Shown here piece after piece: positions 9,010-17,392 of a DNA stretch of 45,029 bases. A program made the position numbers and the translations under genes. Source of the stretch: Pseudomonas sp. AKS31 (GTDB lineage Bacteria > Pseudomonadota > Gammaproteobacteria > Pseudomonadales > Pseudomonadaceae). A model generated the notes under the pieces. That model was not told where the DNA came from. It ran no database searches and saw only the letters and a program-made list of their open reading frames with translations. The stretch spans positions 292,235 through 337,263 of the forward strand of contig NZ_JAMLFX010000002.1 of the NCBI RefSeq assembly GCF_023634765.1, given 5' to 3'. Numbering within the stretch: position 1 is the first letter of the stretch; every line of letters begins with the position of its first letter.

Positions 9010-9103
9010 GTTCTTTAAAGGCTGTCAAAAGTATGATTTTTATATATTTGATTTCTTGGTTGCGTAGGCCATTTCTTCGGCGAGTGTAGGCATAGTTTAA
9101 AGC

Positions 9104-9276
9104 CTTCACTCCAACCTTCTTCCGAAGGAAAAGGGGACTGACCGAGGTGATCTAAAACGCTACGCCGACCTGAACGATTTTTGCTGAATCCAGAATCAAC
9201 GCGCTTTTTCAGGTCGATGTATAACGCAAGAAAACGTGGTCGGCGCCTTCTCCCTAAGGAGAGGGTTGGGTGAGGG
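9104..9276. repeat. ~175-bp interspersed palindromic repeat (R178-like)
   Basis: The element begins with a CTTCACTCCAACC-type end and finishes with GAGAGGGTTGGGTGAGGG, forming imperfect terminal inverted repeats. An internal palindrome pairs CGACCTGAA with TTCAGGTCG. This architecture matches the ~178-bp non-autonomous interspersed repeats known from P. fluorescens genomes, from memory of the family. Its right end lies 5 bp before the start codon of the oxygenase remnant and supplies that gene's apparent ribosome site. Confidence 0.75.
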
Positions 9277-9281
9277 AAATC

Positions 9282-9662
9282 ATGCCACATACCCTCGACA
9301 TCACCACATTGCCGGCGCTGGACCTGTCGCTGTTCGAAGGCACGGCGCAACAACGTTACGAATTCCTTGAAGACCTGCGCCACGCCGCCCGCGACGTCGG
9401 CTTTTTCTACCTGACCGGCCACGGTATCGACAGCGACTTGCTCAAGCAGGTGCAGGCCCACGCCCGGCAGTTCTTCGCATTGCCCGACAGCGAGAAAACC
9501 GCCGGCGGCATGATCAACTCACCGCACTTTCGCGGGTACAACCGTGCCGCTTCGGAGATCACCCGTGGCCAGCCCGATCTGCGTGAACAGTTCGATCTGG
9601 GCGCCGAGCGAGAGCGGTCACCTTGGAAACGCAGGCATCCAGGCGCTTGGGGAATAACCTGA
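9282..9662 (+). pseudogene. Truncated isopenicillin N synthase-type 2-oxoglutarate/Fe(II) oxygenase
   Basis: The 126-residue ORF matches only the N-terminal DIOX_N domain of this oxygenase family (VGFFYLTGHGIDSDLL, then SPHFRGYNRAASEITRGQPD and REQFDLGAE). Similarity stops near residue 112 and the last residues (SPWKRRHPGAWGIT) are unlike the family. Normal members have about 320 residues, so the whole 2OG-Fe(II) core with its HxD...H iron ligands is missing. The stop codon directly abuts the stop of the converging mechanosensitive channel gene, which points to a deletion. It is almost certainly non-functional as an oxygenase. Confidence 0.85.
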
Positions 9663-12047
9663 TTACGTCGTCCCGGCCGGTTTCGCCAACGCGATTCCCG
9701 CCGCTCCGAGGCGCTTGAGAATCTCGAACAACAAATCACTTTTGGTCACCCCGACAATCCTCGGGCTGCCCACATAACCGGTCACCGTCAAGGTAATCCC
9801 GTCCGGCGACAACTTACTGAAGCGCACGAACGGGGCCGGTTTGTCGAGGATGGTTTCGTTCTCCCGGTAAGTGTTGAGCAACAACTCCTTGACCTCTTCA
9901 GGATCGATATCCAGCGGGAACATCAACTCCAGTGACGCCACACCCTGCGCGCTGCCGCCCAGCGTCACGTTGCGCAGGTTCTGCGAGATCAGTTGCGAGT
10001 TCGGCACGATGACGATCGAGCGGTCGCTGAGCTGGATTTCCGTGGCGCGCACGTTGATGCGGCGAATGTCGCCTTCGACGCCGCTGATGCTGATCAGGTC
10101 GCCGACCTTCACCGGTCGTTCGGTGAGCAGAATCAGCCCTGAGACAAAGTTCTTCACGATCTCCTGCAAACCGAAGCCGATGCCCACCGACAATGCACTA
10201 ACGATCCATGCCAGATTGGTCCACTGCACGCCGAGCGAGGACAGCGTCAGCAGAATCACGAACGCGTAACCGATGTTGGAAAACAGCGTGCTCAACGAGG
10301 CACACATGCCCGGGTCCATGTCGGTCTTGGGCAGGAACTCGTTGTCGAGCCAGCGACTCAAGGCGCGGATCAGCCAGATGCCGATCATCAGCGCCAGCAC
10401 GGCATTGAGCAGGTGGCCGGGGACGATATTCAGCTTGCGCAACCCGGCGCCGCCGAGGATGGCCATGATGTTGCTCGCCAGTTGCCCGAGCGTGGTGCCG
10501 ATGCCGCCGACAAACAGAGCGATCACCGCCAGCAGCATCAGTGCGGCCCGACTGAAGCCGGAGAGCAGGATCGAGATTTGATCGAGGCGGCGATCGCCGA
10601 TGCCCAGTAGCTGTTTGAGTGCCTTGCCGCTCGCGTGCCGAGGAGAAAAAATGTGCTCGCAGGCGTCCTTGATCAACTGGATCAGCAGGTAGAAACCCGA
10701 CAGAACGATGTACGCCCACACCAACTCGTAACTGATGAACCGCGCCAGCGACACGTAGCCGGCGAGCAGGGCAATCGCCGAGACAAACATCGAGACGCTG
10801 GCGATGGTGTAAATCACCCCGGCAACCGTGCTGTTTGCCGCTGCCGCATCATTCGCCGCGACCAGCGCCTTGCGCACCTTGCCGACGCGCAACAGCATGA
10901 CCGTCACGATCACCAGCACGACGATCGAAATAACCCCGCGTCCGGCGATCACGATCTGGCTGCTCATGCCGGTGGCATTGCTCACCTGCACCAGCGTCAC
11001 CAGCACCAGTAACGCGCAGGACAGAATGCGCGGGTAAGGTTTGAGCGCCAGCGCCACCGGATCGGCAATCGCCGGCAGGCGCCACGAAGGATGCTCGGTC
11101 GATAACAGCGCGCGGCTCAACCCAGTGAGCAGCACGCAGGCATACACGACTTTTTCGAACTCTTCGGAGAAGGTTTCCAGCACCGGCGGCAACGCTTGAT
11201 GGCGGGTGCAGGCGTAGAACAGCAGTTGCAAAGCAATGGCGGTGGTGGCGATGGTCGCCAGCGCCGAGGCGAAAGCCAGCGCACTGCGCCGCAAACGCCC
11301 CTCCGGCATGCGGTAAATACACACCCAGGTCAGGCCCCGATCCGCGAGCCTGCGGCCGAATGTCCAGATGATCAGCGCCAATAACACCAGAATACTGGTG
11401 AAGAAGCGTTCGCCCGGCGCCCAAACCGTGGCCCAAGTGTCGCTCACGTGATCGACGAAAAATCGCAGACGCTGGCGATCATCGTCGCTCGGACTCACCA
11501 GCGGCGCCCAGAAGTGCGGACTCAATACGCTGTCAGTGCCCAGGGTCAACTCGCTCTCGAGCAACGTGCGGCGGATACCGGCGATCTGCGTAATCAAATC
11601 TGCCGCGCTCTGCTTCAGCGCCGCCAGGCTTTTCAGGGTTCCGTCAACCTTGCTTTTCTGCTCCGCCAGCGCCGCCCGTTGCGCGACGATATCCGCCTGT
11701 TCCGCCGCCAGATCCGTATCCGGCGCGGCCCCTAGCACTCCCAGCTGCACCGCCAGTTGTGCTTGCTGCGGCAACAACCCCGCCGACAATCGATCGACAT
11801 CCAGAATGAACGCCTGCACCCGGTCCTGCGGGCCTTCGAGCTGGTTGTAATTGTTCGCGGCGGAAATCTGTTGCTTGAGACCGTCGAGGCGTTGTTGCAA
11901 GGCTTGCAGATCGCTTTGCGAAATCACCGGCAGCGGCGCGGCGGCGGTGGTTGCCGGCGCCGGCAAATCGGCTGCCCACAGCGTCGGACTGCCGCCAACC
12001 AGCAGCATGACCGCGACAAAAAACAACGACTTCAAGGGGTTGCGCAT
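9663..12047 (-). CDS. MscS-superfamily mechanosensitive channel with DUF3772 domain
   Basis: This 794-residue inner-membrane protein has a signal sequence (MRNPLKSLFFVAVMLLVGG, cleavage after WAA), a periplasmic coiled-coil region at about residues 40-210 that includes the DUF3772 segment, and about ten transmembrane helices. The MscS pore and beta domain are near the C-terminus (SVGIGFGLQEIVKNFVSGLI, then ERPVKVGDLISI). Large MscK/YbdG-like channels of this type release solutes on hypo-osmotic shock. The gene stands alone, converging on the oxygenase remnant. Confidence 0.9.
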   Translation of the reverse strand: MRNPLKSLFFVAVMLLVGGSPTLWAADLPAPATTAAAPLPVISQSDLQALQQRLDGLKQQISAANNYNQLEGPQDRVQAFILDVDRLSAGLLPQQAQLAVQLGVLGAAPDTDLAAEQADIVAQRAALAEQKSKVDGTLKSLAALKQSAADLITQIAGIRRTLLESELTLGTDSVLSPHFWAPLVSPSDDDRQRLRFFVDHVSDTWATVWAPGERFFTSILVLLALIIWTFGRRLADRGLTWVCIYRMPEGRLRRSALAFASALATIATTAIALQLLFYACTRHQALPPVLETFSEEFEKVVYACVLLTGLSRALLSTEHPSWRLPAIADPVALALKPYPRILSCALLVLVTLVQVSNATGMSSQIVIAGRGVISIVVLVIVTVMLLRVGKVRKALVAANDAAAANSTVAGVIYTIASVSMFVSAIALLAGYVSLARFISYELVWAYIVLSGFYLLIQLIKDACEHIFSPRHASGKALKQLLGIGDRRLDQISILLSGFSRAALMLLAVIALFVGGIGTTLGQLASNIMAILGGAGLRKLNIVPGHLLNAVLALMIGIWLIRALSRWLDNEFLPKTDMDPGMCASLSTLFSNIGYAFVILLTLSSLGVQWTNLAWIVSALSVGIGFGLQEIVKNFVSGLILLTERPVKVGDLISISGVEGDIRRINVRATEIQLSDRSIVIVPNSQLISQNLRNVTLGGSAQGVASLELMFPLDIDPEEVKELLLNTYRENETILDKPAPFVRFSKLSPDGITLTVTGYVGSPRIVGVTKSDLLFEILKRLGAAGIALAKPAGTT

Positions 12048-12158
12048 GGGTGGGCCAGCCCGAATTGATCACACAGTCTATGAGGTTAGGTGATCGAGAC
12101 GATTGGCGAGGAAAAGTTTCCGGCAGGGCAGGGGCGGTGAGCAGAGCCTGCAGACGCA

Positions 12159-12187
12159 AAAAGCCCGACGGGTGAGGTCGGGCTTTT
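12159..12187. terminator. Bidirectional intrinsic terminator
   Basis: AAAAGCCCGAC (12159-12169) pairs with GTCGGGCTTTT (12177-12187) around a 7-base loop. It lies downstream of the leftward small exported protein gene at 12216 and upstream of the channel gene, isolating the two. Confidence 0.88.
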
Positions 12188-12215
12188 GTTCGGTGACGGC
12201 GCTGAAGCGCTGCAT

Positions 12216-12512
12216 TCAGACGGCGCGGCGTTCAAGCAAACGGTCGGAACCACCTTCGGCAACAGCATCGCTGAACAGCGGGTCGGTTTCGGTGGCTGCG
12301 GCTACGGCGTCGCTGAACAATGGATCAGTTTGAGTCGCGGCGGCGACTGCATCACTGAACAGTGGATCGGTTTGAGTAGCAGCCGCAACGGTGCGCTGTT
12401 CCAGCAGACGATCAGCTCCGCCTTCGGCGACCAGAGGTTCGGCAGGGGCAGCGGCAAAAGCATTCAGGGCGAAGAACGAGAAAGCGATGCTGAGAAGGGC
12501 TTGGCGTTTCAT
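12216..12512 (-). CDS. Small exported protein with three tandem 14-residue repeats
   Basis: The 98-residue product has a signal peptide (MKRQALLSIAFSFFALNAFA, cleavage after AFA). The mature part carries three copies of a 14-residue unit, AAATQTDPLFSDAV (third copy AAATETDPLFSDAV), flanked by VAEGGADRLLEQR and VAEGGSDRLLERR. The flanking blocks are themselves an imperfect repeat pair. GGAG sits nine bases upstream of the ATG. No known domain is recognised; similar small exported proteins are common in Pseudomonas. The repeat number probably changes by slippage. Confidence 0.75.
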   Translation of the reverse strand: MKRQALLSIAFSFFALNAFAAAPAEPLVAEGGADRLLEQRTVAAATQTDPLFSDAVAAATQTDPLFSDAVAAATETDPLFSDAVAEGGSDRLLERRAV

Positions 12513-12645
12513 GAGTGTGTGCTCCGTGATGCAGTGGTGGGGTCTGGAGCCGATCTTACGCCGCGCTATTGATAAGAGAACTTCATTGAGTCAATGGTTG
12601 TTATTGATGCGATTAATGGCTGTTTGTGAATGCGAGGATCTGCAG

Positions 12646-13524
12646 TTATTCATAGCCAATCCTCACCTGCGCACTGATCAGCTCAGCCAACATCCGCACA
12701 GGCTCGGTGAAGGTCTGGCGCGATCGGTGCACCAGCCCGATATCACGGTGGAACGTGTGCTGGCCGAGATCGAGCACTCTGACGCCGGCAGGCCATGCAA
12801 AGTCGGGCGCCGTCTGCGGCACCAGCGCGACACCGACACCGTTTTCGACCAGTTTGATAATCGCCTCCAGTTCATCCAGCTCGCAGACCTCGTGCAGGGT
12901 GAAATGCATCTGCCGCAGAAAACGATCGACCTGCCTGCCGCCGAAGGAGGAGCGGTCATATCGAATGAACGGCTGACTGCAAAGCAATTGGCTCCAGTCA
13001 TCGCCCGGCACATCGCGGGGCACGATCAACCGGTAAGGCTCCAGCGCCAAGGTCGTCCAGCGCAGGTCACTCTGCAGTGAAAAGGGCGGGCGGATGATCA
13101 CGGCCATGTCGATCTCGCCAGCATCCACCAGGTTGACCAGTTCCATCGACAGCCCCGGAACGATCCGGGATCTGCACTGCGGGCAGTGCTGGTGAAACTT
13201 CGCGAGCGCATCCGGTAGATAAGAGCGCTGCACCGACGCAATGGCGCCGATGTTGACCAGCACGCTGGGAGGCAGCCCCGTGGTTGTCGAGCCGAGACTG
13301 TCGTAGAGCCTGAGCAGTTCTTGCGCTTGCAGAAGTATCTGGTGGCCCATTCTGTTGAGGTGTGCCGAGCGCCCCTTTCTGTCGAAAAGCTCGAAGCCGA
13401 GTTCGGCTTCCAGGCGCTGGATTTGGGCGCTGACGGCAGCCTGCGTGAGGCCGATCCTGTTGCCGGCTGCAGCGAAAGTACCTTCGCGTGCTACGGCAAT
13501 GAGTGTCTTGAGTTCTTTGATCAT
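12646..13524 (-). CDS. LysR-family transcriptional regulator
   Basis: The 292-residue protein has the LysR helix-turn-helix at residues 1-60 (TLIAVAREGTFAAAGNRIGL, then TQAAVSAQIQRLE) and a periplasmic-binding-protein-like effector domain from about 90 to the end. It is divergent from the VOC protein and dicarboxylate symporter genes, 155 bp away, and probably controls them together with itself. The effector is unknown. Confidence 0.9.
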   Translation of the reverse strand: MIKELKTLIAVAREGTFAAAGNRIGLTQAAVSAQIQRLEAELGFELFDRKGRSAHLNRMGHQILLQAQELLRLYDSLGSTTTGLPPSVLVNIGAIASVQRSYLPDALAKFHQHCPQCRSRIVPGLSMELVNLVDAGEIDMAVIIRPPFSLQSDLRWTTLALEPYRLIVPRDVPGDDWSQLLCSQPFIRYDRSSFGGRQVDRFLRQMHFTLHEVCELDELEAIIKLVENGVGVALVPQTAPDFAWPAGVRVLDLGQHTFHRDIGLVHRSRQTFTEPVRMLAELISAQVRIGYE

Positions 13525-13525
13525 T

Positions 13526-13542
13526 CACAAATATTAATTGTG
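13526..13542. promoter_or_regulatory. LysR-type operator candidate
   Basis: CACAA (13526-13530) and TTGTG (13538-13542) form an inverted repeat around the AT-rich ATATTAA. It sits directly upstream of the lysR-type start codon at 13524 in the divergent region, a usual place for the autoregulatory LysR binding site. Confidence 0.5.
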
Positions 13543-13679
13543 TTTCTAAGAAATATATATTGATTTTTATGTTTGGTTTTCCGTCCTAGGATGTTTTCCA
13601 TCCCCGGCAGCGACTCAACCGAAAGCGCCAATGTCGGCAGGAATGTTCGCCAACCAACAAAAACATTATTGGAGTTCTG

Positions 13680-14105
13680 ATGAGCCTCTCGCCTTTTCAC
13701 CTCGCTATCCCCGTCTACGATCTGGCTGCGGCGCGCACCTTTTACGGTGAGGTCTTTGGTCTTGCAGAAGGACGCTCCAGCACCCAGTGGGTCGACTTCG
13801 ACTTTTATGGCCACCAACTGGTCATTCACGAACACCCGAAAACCGCGTCTCAGGAAAGCGTTCACAGCAACCCGGTCGACGGTCACGACGTACCTGTTCC
13901 GCATTTCGGCATCATTTTGGGATGGCAACAGTGGGAAGCATTGGCCGAACGTCTGAAGTCCTTTGGCACCGAGTTTGTGATCGAACCGTACATTCGCTTT
14001 CAGGGGCAGGTGGGTGAGCAGGCCACCATGTTCCTCTTTGATCCTTGCGGTAACGCCCTTGAGTTCAAGGCGTTCAAGGATATGAGCCAGCTCTTCGCCA
14101 AGTGA
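13680..14105 (+). CDS. VOC-superfamily protein (glyoxalase/dioxygenase fold)
   Basis: This 141-residue single-unit VOC protein begins [23 protein letters not shown] and ends [15 protein letters not shown], giving the usual histidine near the start and glutamate near the end as metal ligands. GGAG lies five bases before the ATG. It is the first gene after the divergent LysR regulator and 112 bp before a dicarboxylate-type symporter, so it may act on the imported compound or a derivative. The reaction cannot be assigned. Confidence 0.82.
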   Translation: MSLSPFHLAIPVYDLAAARTFYGEVFGLAEGRSSTQWVDFDFYGHQLVIHEHPKTASQESVHSNPVDGHDVPVPHFGIILGWQQWEALAERLKSFGTEFVIEPYIRFQGQVGEQATMFLFDPCGNALEFKAFKDMSQLFAK

Positions 14106-14114
14106 CAACCGTCA

Positions 14115-14135
14115 TGGCACAACCCGGTTGTGCCA
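14115..14135. terminator. Stem-loop after the VOC gene
   Basis: TGGCACAA (14115-14122) and TTGTGCCA (14128-14135) form an 8-bp perfect stem with a 5-base loop just after the VOC stop codon. Only a weak T-containing tail follows, so partial termination or mRNA processing before the symporter gene is likely. Confidence 0.55.
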
Positions 14136-14217
14136 TTCGTTCCCTAGTGAGCTGGAAGCTCATGACTCTAGCAACTGCCGCTGACGCAGACCTTTCCTTC
14201 CAACAAAAAGGCTAGAC

Positions 14218-15474
14218 ATGAAACGTATTCCCCTGGTGTGGCAAATCGTTGCCGGGCTGTTGCTTGGCGTGCTCGTCGGTTGGTATTTCAATACCCATCC
14301 GCAGTATCAAACGTGGGTCAGTGCGGAGATCCTCAAACCCCTCGGTGACATCTTTATCAAGATGATGAAGATGGTGGTTGTACCGATTGTCTTCTGTTGC
14401 ATGATTCTGGGCATTGCCGGCGGTGGCGATAACAAGTCGTTTGGCCGCATGGGCATCAAGTCGCTGGGTTATTTCTTTGCGATTACCGCGCTGGCCATTG
14501 TCATTGGCTTGTGTTTCGCAAACCTCTTTGAACCGGGCACCGGCACCGATATTTCCGGCCTGTCCCACGGCACGGCATCGATCAACATGGAGCCGTCAAA
14601 AGGTGCGCTGGTGATCGTGCAGAACATCGTGCCGGACAATGTTCTGGTGGCGATGTCGGAAGCGAAATTGCTCTCGGTACTGTTCTTCGCCGTGCTGTTC
14701 GGCCTCGCCTTGAATGCGCTGCCAAGAGAAAAAAGTGCACCAGCCATTGCCCTGGTTCAAAGCATTTGCGATGCGATGTTCAAAGTGGTCTCAATCGTCA
14801 TGGCTTACGCGCCGGTCGGTGTCTTCGGCATGATTGGCGCAACGGTTGCGACATTTGGTTTTGCCTCACTGTTGCCATTGCTCAAGTTGATCGGTGTGGT
14901 TTATCTGGCGCTGATTGTCTTCGCTCTGGTGATACTCGGCGGCATTTGCTACCTGATCGGCGAGAACATTTTCAAATTGATCCGCTACTTCCGCAGTGAA
15001 CTGATTCTGGCATTTTCCAGCGCCGCTTCCGCCGCGGTCATGCCGCAATTGATGAGCCGGTTGGAGCGCTACGGCGTACCGCGGCGGATCGTCAGTTTCG
15101 TGGTGCCGGTGGGTTATGCATTCAACCTGGACGGCGCTTCGATCTTCCTCGGCGTCGCGACGATCTTCGTGGCGCAACTCTATGGAATCGACCTGTCACT
15201 GTCGCAGCAGATCTTGCTGGTGGTGACGATGGTCCTGACATCGAAAGGCGCGGCAGGGGTGCCCGGGTTTGCCATCATCATCCTCTCCGCGACGTTGGCG
15301 TCGGCCGGTCTGCCCCTGGAAGGCGTGGCATTGATCGCGGGTATTTTCAGGATCATCGACAGCGGTACGACCACGCTGAACGTATTGGGCAATGCCATCG
15401 CACCGCTGGTGATTGCCAAGTGGGAAAGAGCAGCGCTTGAACCGTCGCGTGTTCATTGCGCTGCTGAAGTCTGA
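14218..15474 (+). CDS. Dicarboxylate/amino acid:cation symporter (DAACS family)
   Basis: This 418-residue inner-membrane protein belongs to the DctA/GltP family. Seen are the serine-rich re-entrant loop (FSSAASAAVMPQLM), the AFNLDGASIF region, the MVLTSKGAAGVPG motif, and the substrate/cation site IIDSGTTTLNVLGNAIAPLV. The family imports C4-dicarboxylates, glutamate or aspartate with Na+ or H+. The serine loop differs from the usual SSSES/SSRSS types, so the substrate may differ. It is probably co-regulated with the VOC gene by the divergent LysR protein. Confidence 0.9.
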   Translation: MKRIPLVWQIVAGLLLGVLVGWYFNTHPQYQTWVSAEILKPLGDIFIKMMKMVVVPIVFCCMILGIAGGGDNKSFGRMGIKSLGYFFAITALAIVIGLCFANLFEPGTGTDISGLSHGTASINMEPSKGALVIVQNIVPDNVLVAMSEAKLLSVLFFAVLFGLALNALPREKSAPAIALVQSICDAMFKVVSIVMAYAPVGVFGMIGATVATFGFASLLPLLKLIGVVYLALIVFALVILGGICYLIGENIFKLIRYFRSELILAFSSAASAAVMPQLMSRLERYGVPRRIVSFVVPVGYAFNLDGASIFLGVATIFVAQLYGIDLSLSQQILLVVTMVLTSKGAAGVPGFAIIILSATLASAGLPLEGVALIAGIFRIIDSGTTTLNVLGNAIAPLVIAKWERAALEPSRVHCAAEV

Positions 15475-15510
15475 GTCTTCAATCGTTCAAACCGCATCGA
15501 GAACGTGTGC

Positions 15511-15538
15511 ACGCCCGCTGGCGCAGGGGCGTTTTTTT
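15511..15538 (+). terminator. Intrinsic terminator after the symporter gene
   Basis: CGCCC (15512-15516) pairs with GGGCG (15527-15531), followed directly by seven Ts. It ends the VOC-symporter transcript 50 bp before the operator of the next gene. Confidence 0.85.
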
Positions 15539-15551
15539 GGGGTTGTTTTAC

Positions 15552-15566
15552 TAGACGACCAGTCTA
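15552..15566. promoter_or_regulatory. NemR/TetR-type operator
   Basis: TAGAC and GTCTA form a perfect inverted repeat around GACCA, 16 bp before the alkene reductase start codon. The half-site matches the TAGAC-type box bound by the electrophile sensor NemR in front of nemA-like genes. No tetR-type gene is in the window, so the regulator would act in trans. Confidence 0.65.
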
Positions 15567-15582
15567 TTGATTTGGAGTGTTC

Positions 15583-16686
15583 ATGATTGATAACGCTGTT
15601 GATACCGACCTTTTCTCGCCCATGCACATGGGCGCGCTGCAATTGGCCAATCGAATTGTCATGGCGCCCGTGACGCGCAGCCGGATGGCCGACGACGGCG
15701 TACCGAATGAAATGCACGCGACTTACTACGCTCAGCGCGCCAGTGCAGGTTTGATCATCGCCGAGGCGACGAACATCTCCGCTCAGGGACGTGGCTATGC
15801 GATGACACCGGGTATCTGGTCGCAAGCGCAGGTCGCCGGGTGGAAAAAAGTCACCGATGCGGTGCACGCGGCCGGCGGAAAGATCGTCTGCCAACTGTGG
15901 CACGTCGGGCGTTTTTCCAGTGTCGAGTTGCAGCCCAATGGCGAAGCACCGGTCGCACCCTCGGCGATCAAGGCTGAGGGCAGCACGTACACCGAGAAAG
16001 GTTTTGTCGAGGTATCGATGCCTCGCGCGCTTGAGACCGCGGAAATTCCCGGGATCATCGAGCAGTACAAACTCGCCGCCGAGAATGCCAGGCAAGCCGG
16101 GTTCGATGGCGTCGAAGTGCATTCGGCCAACAGCTATCTGCTCGACCAGTTTCTGCGCGACTCGACCAATCAGCGTACGGACCTCTATGGCGGCTCCATC
16201 GAGAACCGCGCCCGGCTGACGCTGGAAGTGACGAAAGCGGTGGCGTCCATCTGGGGCAGCGACCGTGTCGGTATCCGCCTGTCACCGGTAACGCCCGATG
16301 CCGGGAATACGCCGCCCGACAGCAACGTCATGGCGACTTACGGCTATCTGATCCAGCAACTCAATCGATTCAACCTGGCTTACCTGCATTTCGTCGAAGG
16401 TGCCACGGCTACTTCTCGCAGCGTTCCTGCGGGGGTGGATCTCGACGCCCTGAGTGCGCAGTTCGAAGGGCCGTTCATTGGCAACAACAACTATGACCTG
16501 GCGATGGCACTTGAGCGTCGGGCGCAGGGCCGTATCGATGCGGTGGCGTTTGGGCGTTTGTTTATTGCCAACCCCGACCTGGTCGAGCGCCTGCGCCACG
16601 GGCTCGAACTGACCATTGCCCCGCGTGAGAGTTACTACGGCGGTGGCGCCAAAGGCTACATCGATTGGCCAACCGCTAATGCCTGA
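15583..16686 (+). CDS. Old-yellow-enzyme-family alkene reductase (NemA-like)
   Basis: The 367-residue FMN enzyme reduces activated C=C bonds and nitro or maleimide compounds with NAD(P)H. The catalytic pair is His180 and Asn183 in GVEVHSANSYLLDQF, followed by the family signature DLYGGSIENRARL; the N-terminus shows NRIVMAPVTRSR. The ATG at 15583 is chosen because TTGGAG lies five bases upstream, better than the GTG two codons earlier. The TAGAC-type operator in front fits electrophile-induced expression. Confidence 0.93.
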   Translation: MIDNAVDTDLFSPMHMGALQLANRIVMAPVTRSRMADDGVPNEMHATYYAQRASAGLIIAEATNISAQGRGYAMTPGIWSQAQVAGWKKVTDAVHAAGGKIVCQLWHVGRFSSVELQPNGEAPVAPSAIKAEGSTYTEKGFVEVSMPRALETAEIPGIIEQYKLAAENARQAGFDGVEVHSANSYLLDQFLRDSTNQRTDLYGGSIENRARLTLEVTKAVASIWGSDRVGIRLSPVTPDAGNTPPDSNVMATYGYLIQQLNRFNLAYLHFVEGATATSRSVPAGVDLDALSAQFEGPFIGNNNYDLAMALERRAQGRIDAVAFGRLFIANPDLVERLRHGLELTIAPRESYYGGGAKGYIDWPTANA

Positions 16687-16836
16687 ATGGCAGCCCTGAC
16701 ATAAAACCTCACCGTCACCCATTTCATCATCTCGCCGACACGCCAGGATTGGTGAATGTCGGCAGCTCCTGCCGCCGTGTGCCCACCTTGGCTTCCGGTG
16801 GCCTCTGTAACTCACCTCCAACGAAAGGAAACAACC

Positions 16837-17223
16837 ATGTCAAACAACATCAAGGCTGTACCGACCGCCGAATACACCGCTGTCATCGCCACTGCCAATC
16901 AATACGTTGAAGGTCTTCGGATCGGCGATGCCCAAGGCGTCGCTCAGGCCTTCCATAAAGAGGCGGTGATGTACGGTTTCACCAACGGCGAATTGCTCGG
17001 CGGCCCGATCAAGAACCTGTTTGATTTCGTCGAGAAAAACGGCGCGGCCCCGCACATCAGCACACGTCTTGACGTGCTGGCGATCACACCGACCACTGCA
17101 GTAGTGCGTGTGGACCTGGAAACCGATGCGATTGGTGCCGATTACAACGACTACCTGACCCTGATCAAAATTGGCGGCACCTGGAAGGTCATCGCCAAGG
17201 TTTATCACCAGTTCGAGGCCTGA
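16837..17223 (+). CDS. NTF2-like protein (putative lumazine-binding/SnoaL type)
   Basis: The 128-residue protein has the NTF2-like cone fold pattern: a first helix (IATANQYVEGLRIGDAQGVA), the FHKEAVMYGF strand, and a C-terminal KIGGTWKVIAKVYHQF strand pair. It resembles the Lumazine_bd_2 family, whose biochemical role is mostly unknown. AAAGGAAA supports the ATG at 16837. It follows the alkene reductase by 150 bp on the same strand and may be co-expressed. Confidence 0.8.
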   Translation: MSNNIKAVPTAEYTAVIATANQYVEGLRIGDAQGVAQAFHKEAVMYGFTNGELLGGPIKNLFDFVEKNGAAPHISTRLDVLAITPTTAVVRVDLETDAIGADYNDYLTLIKIGGTWKVIAKVYHQFEA

Positions 17224-17231
17224 GTATCGAT

Positions 17232-17259
17232 CGATCCCGGTAGTCCGCTGCCGGGATCG
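17232..17259. other. Stem-loop after the NTF2-like gene
   Basis: CGATCCCGG (17232-17240) and CCGGGATCG (17251-17259) form a 9-bp perfect stem with a 10-base loop. No T run follows, so it is not a standard intrinsic terminator; it may stabilise the 3-prime end. Confidence 0.5.
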
Positions 17260-17392
17260 GCGGATGATCAAGTGCAAGGGGAGACGAGATGTCGATGGCC
17301 GCATTCCCGCGAGGAATGCGGGGCATGAAGCGAATGAATTTTCCCTCTCGCGCTCTTCGGCGTAGCGTGCTCGAAAAACAAGGAGCATTGCC

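Noticed and set aside
8915..9109. 64-residue minus-strand ORF across the small-peptide terminator
   Set aside because: It runs through the terminator stem and the repeat edge, has no ribosome site and no family resemblance.
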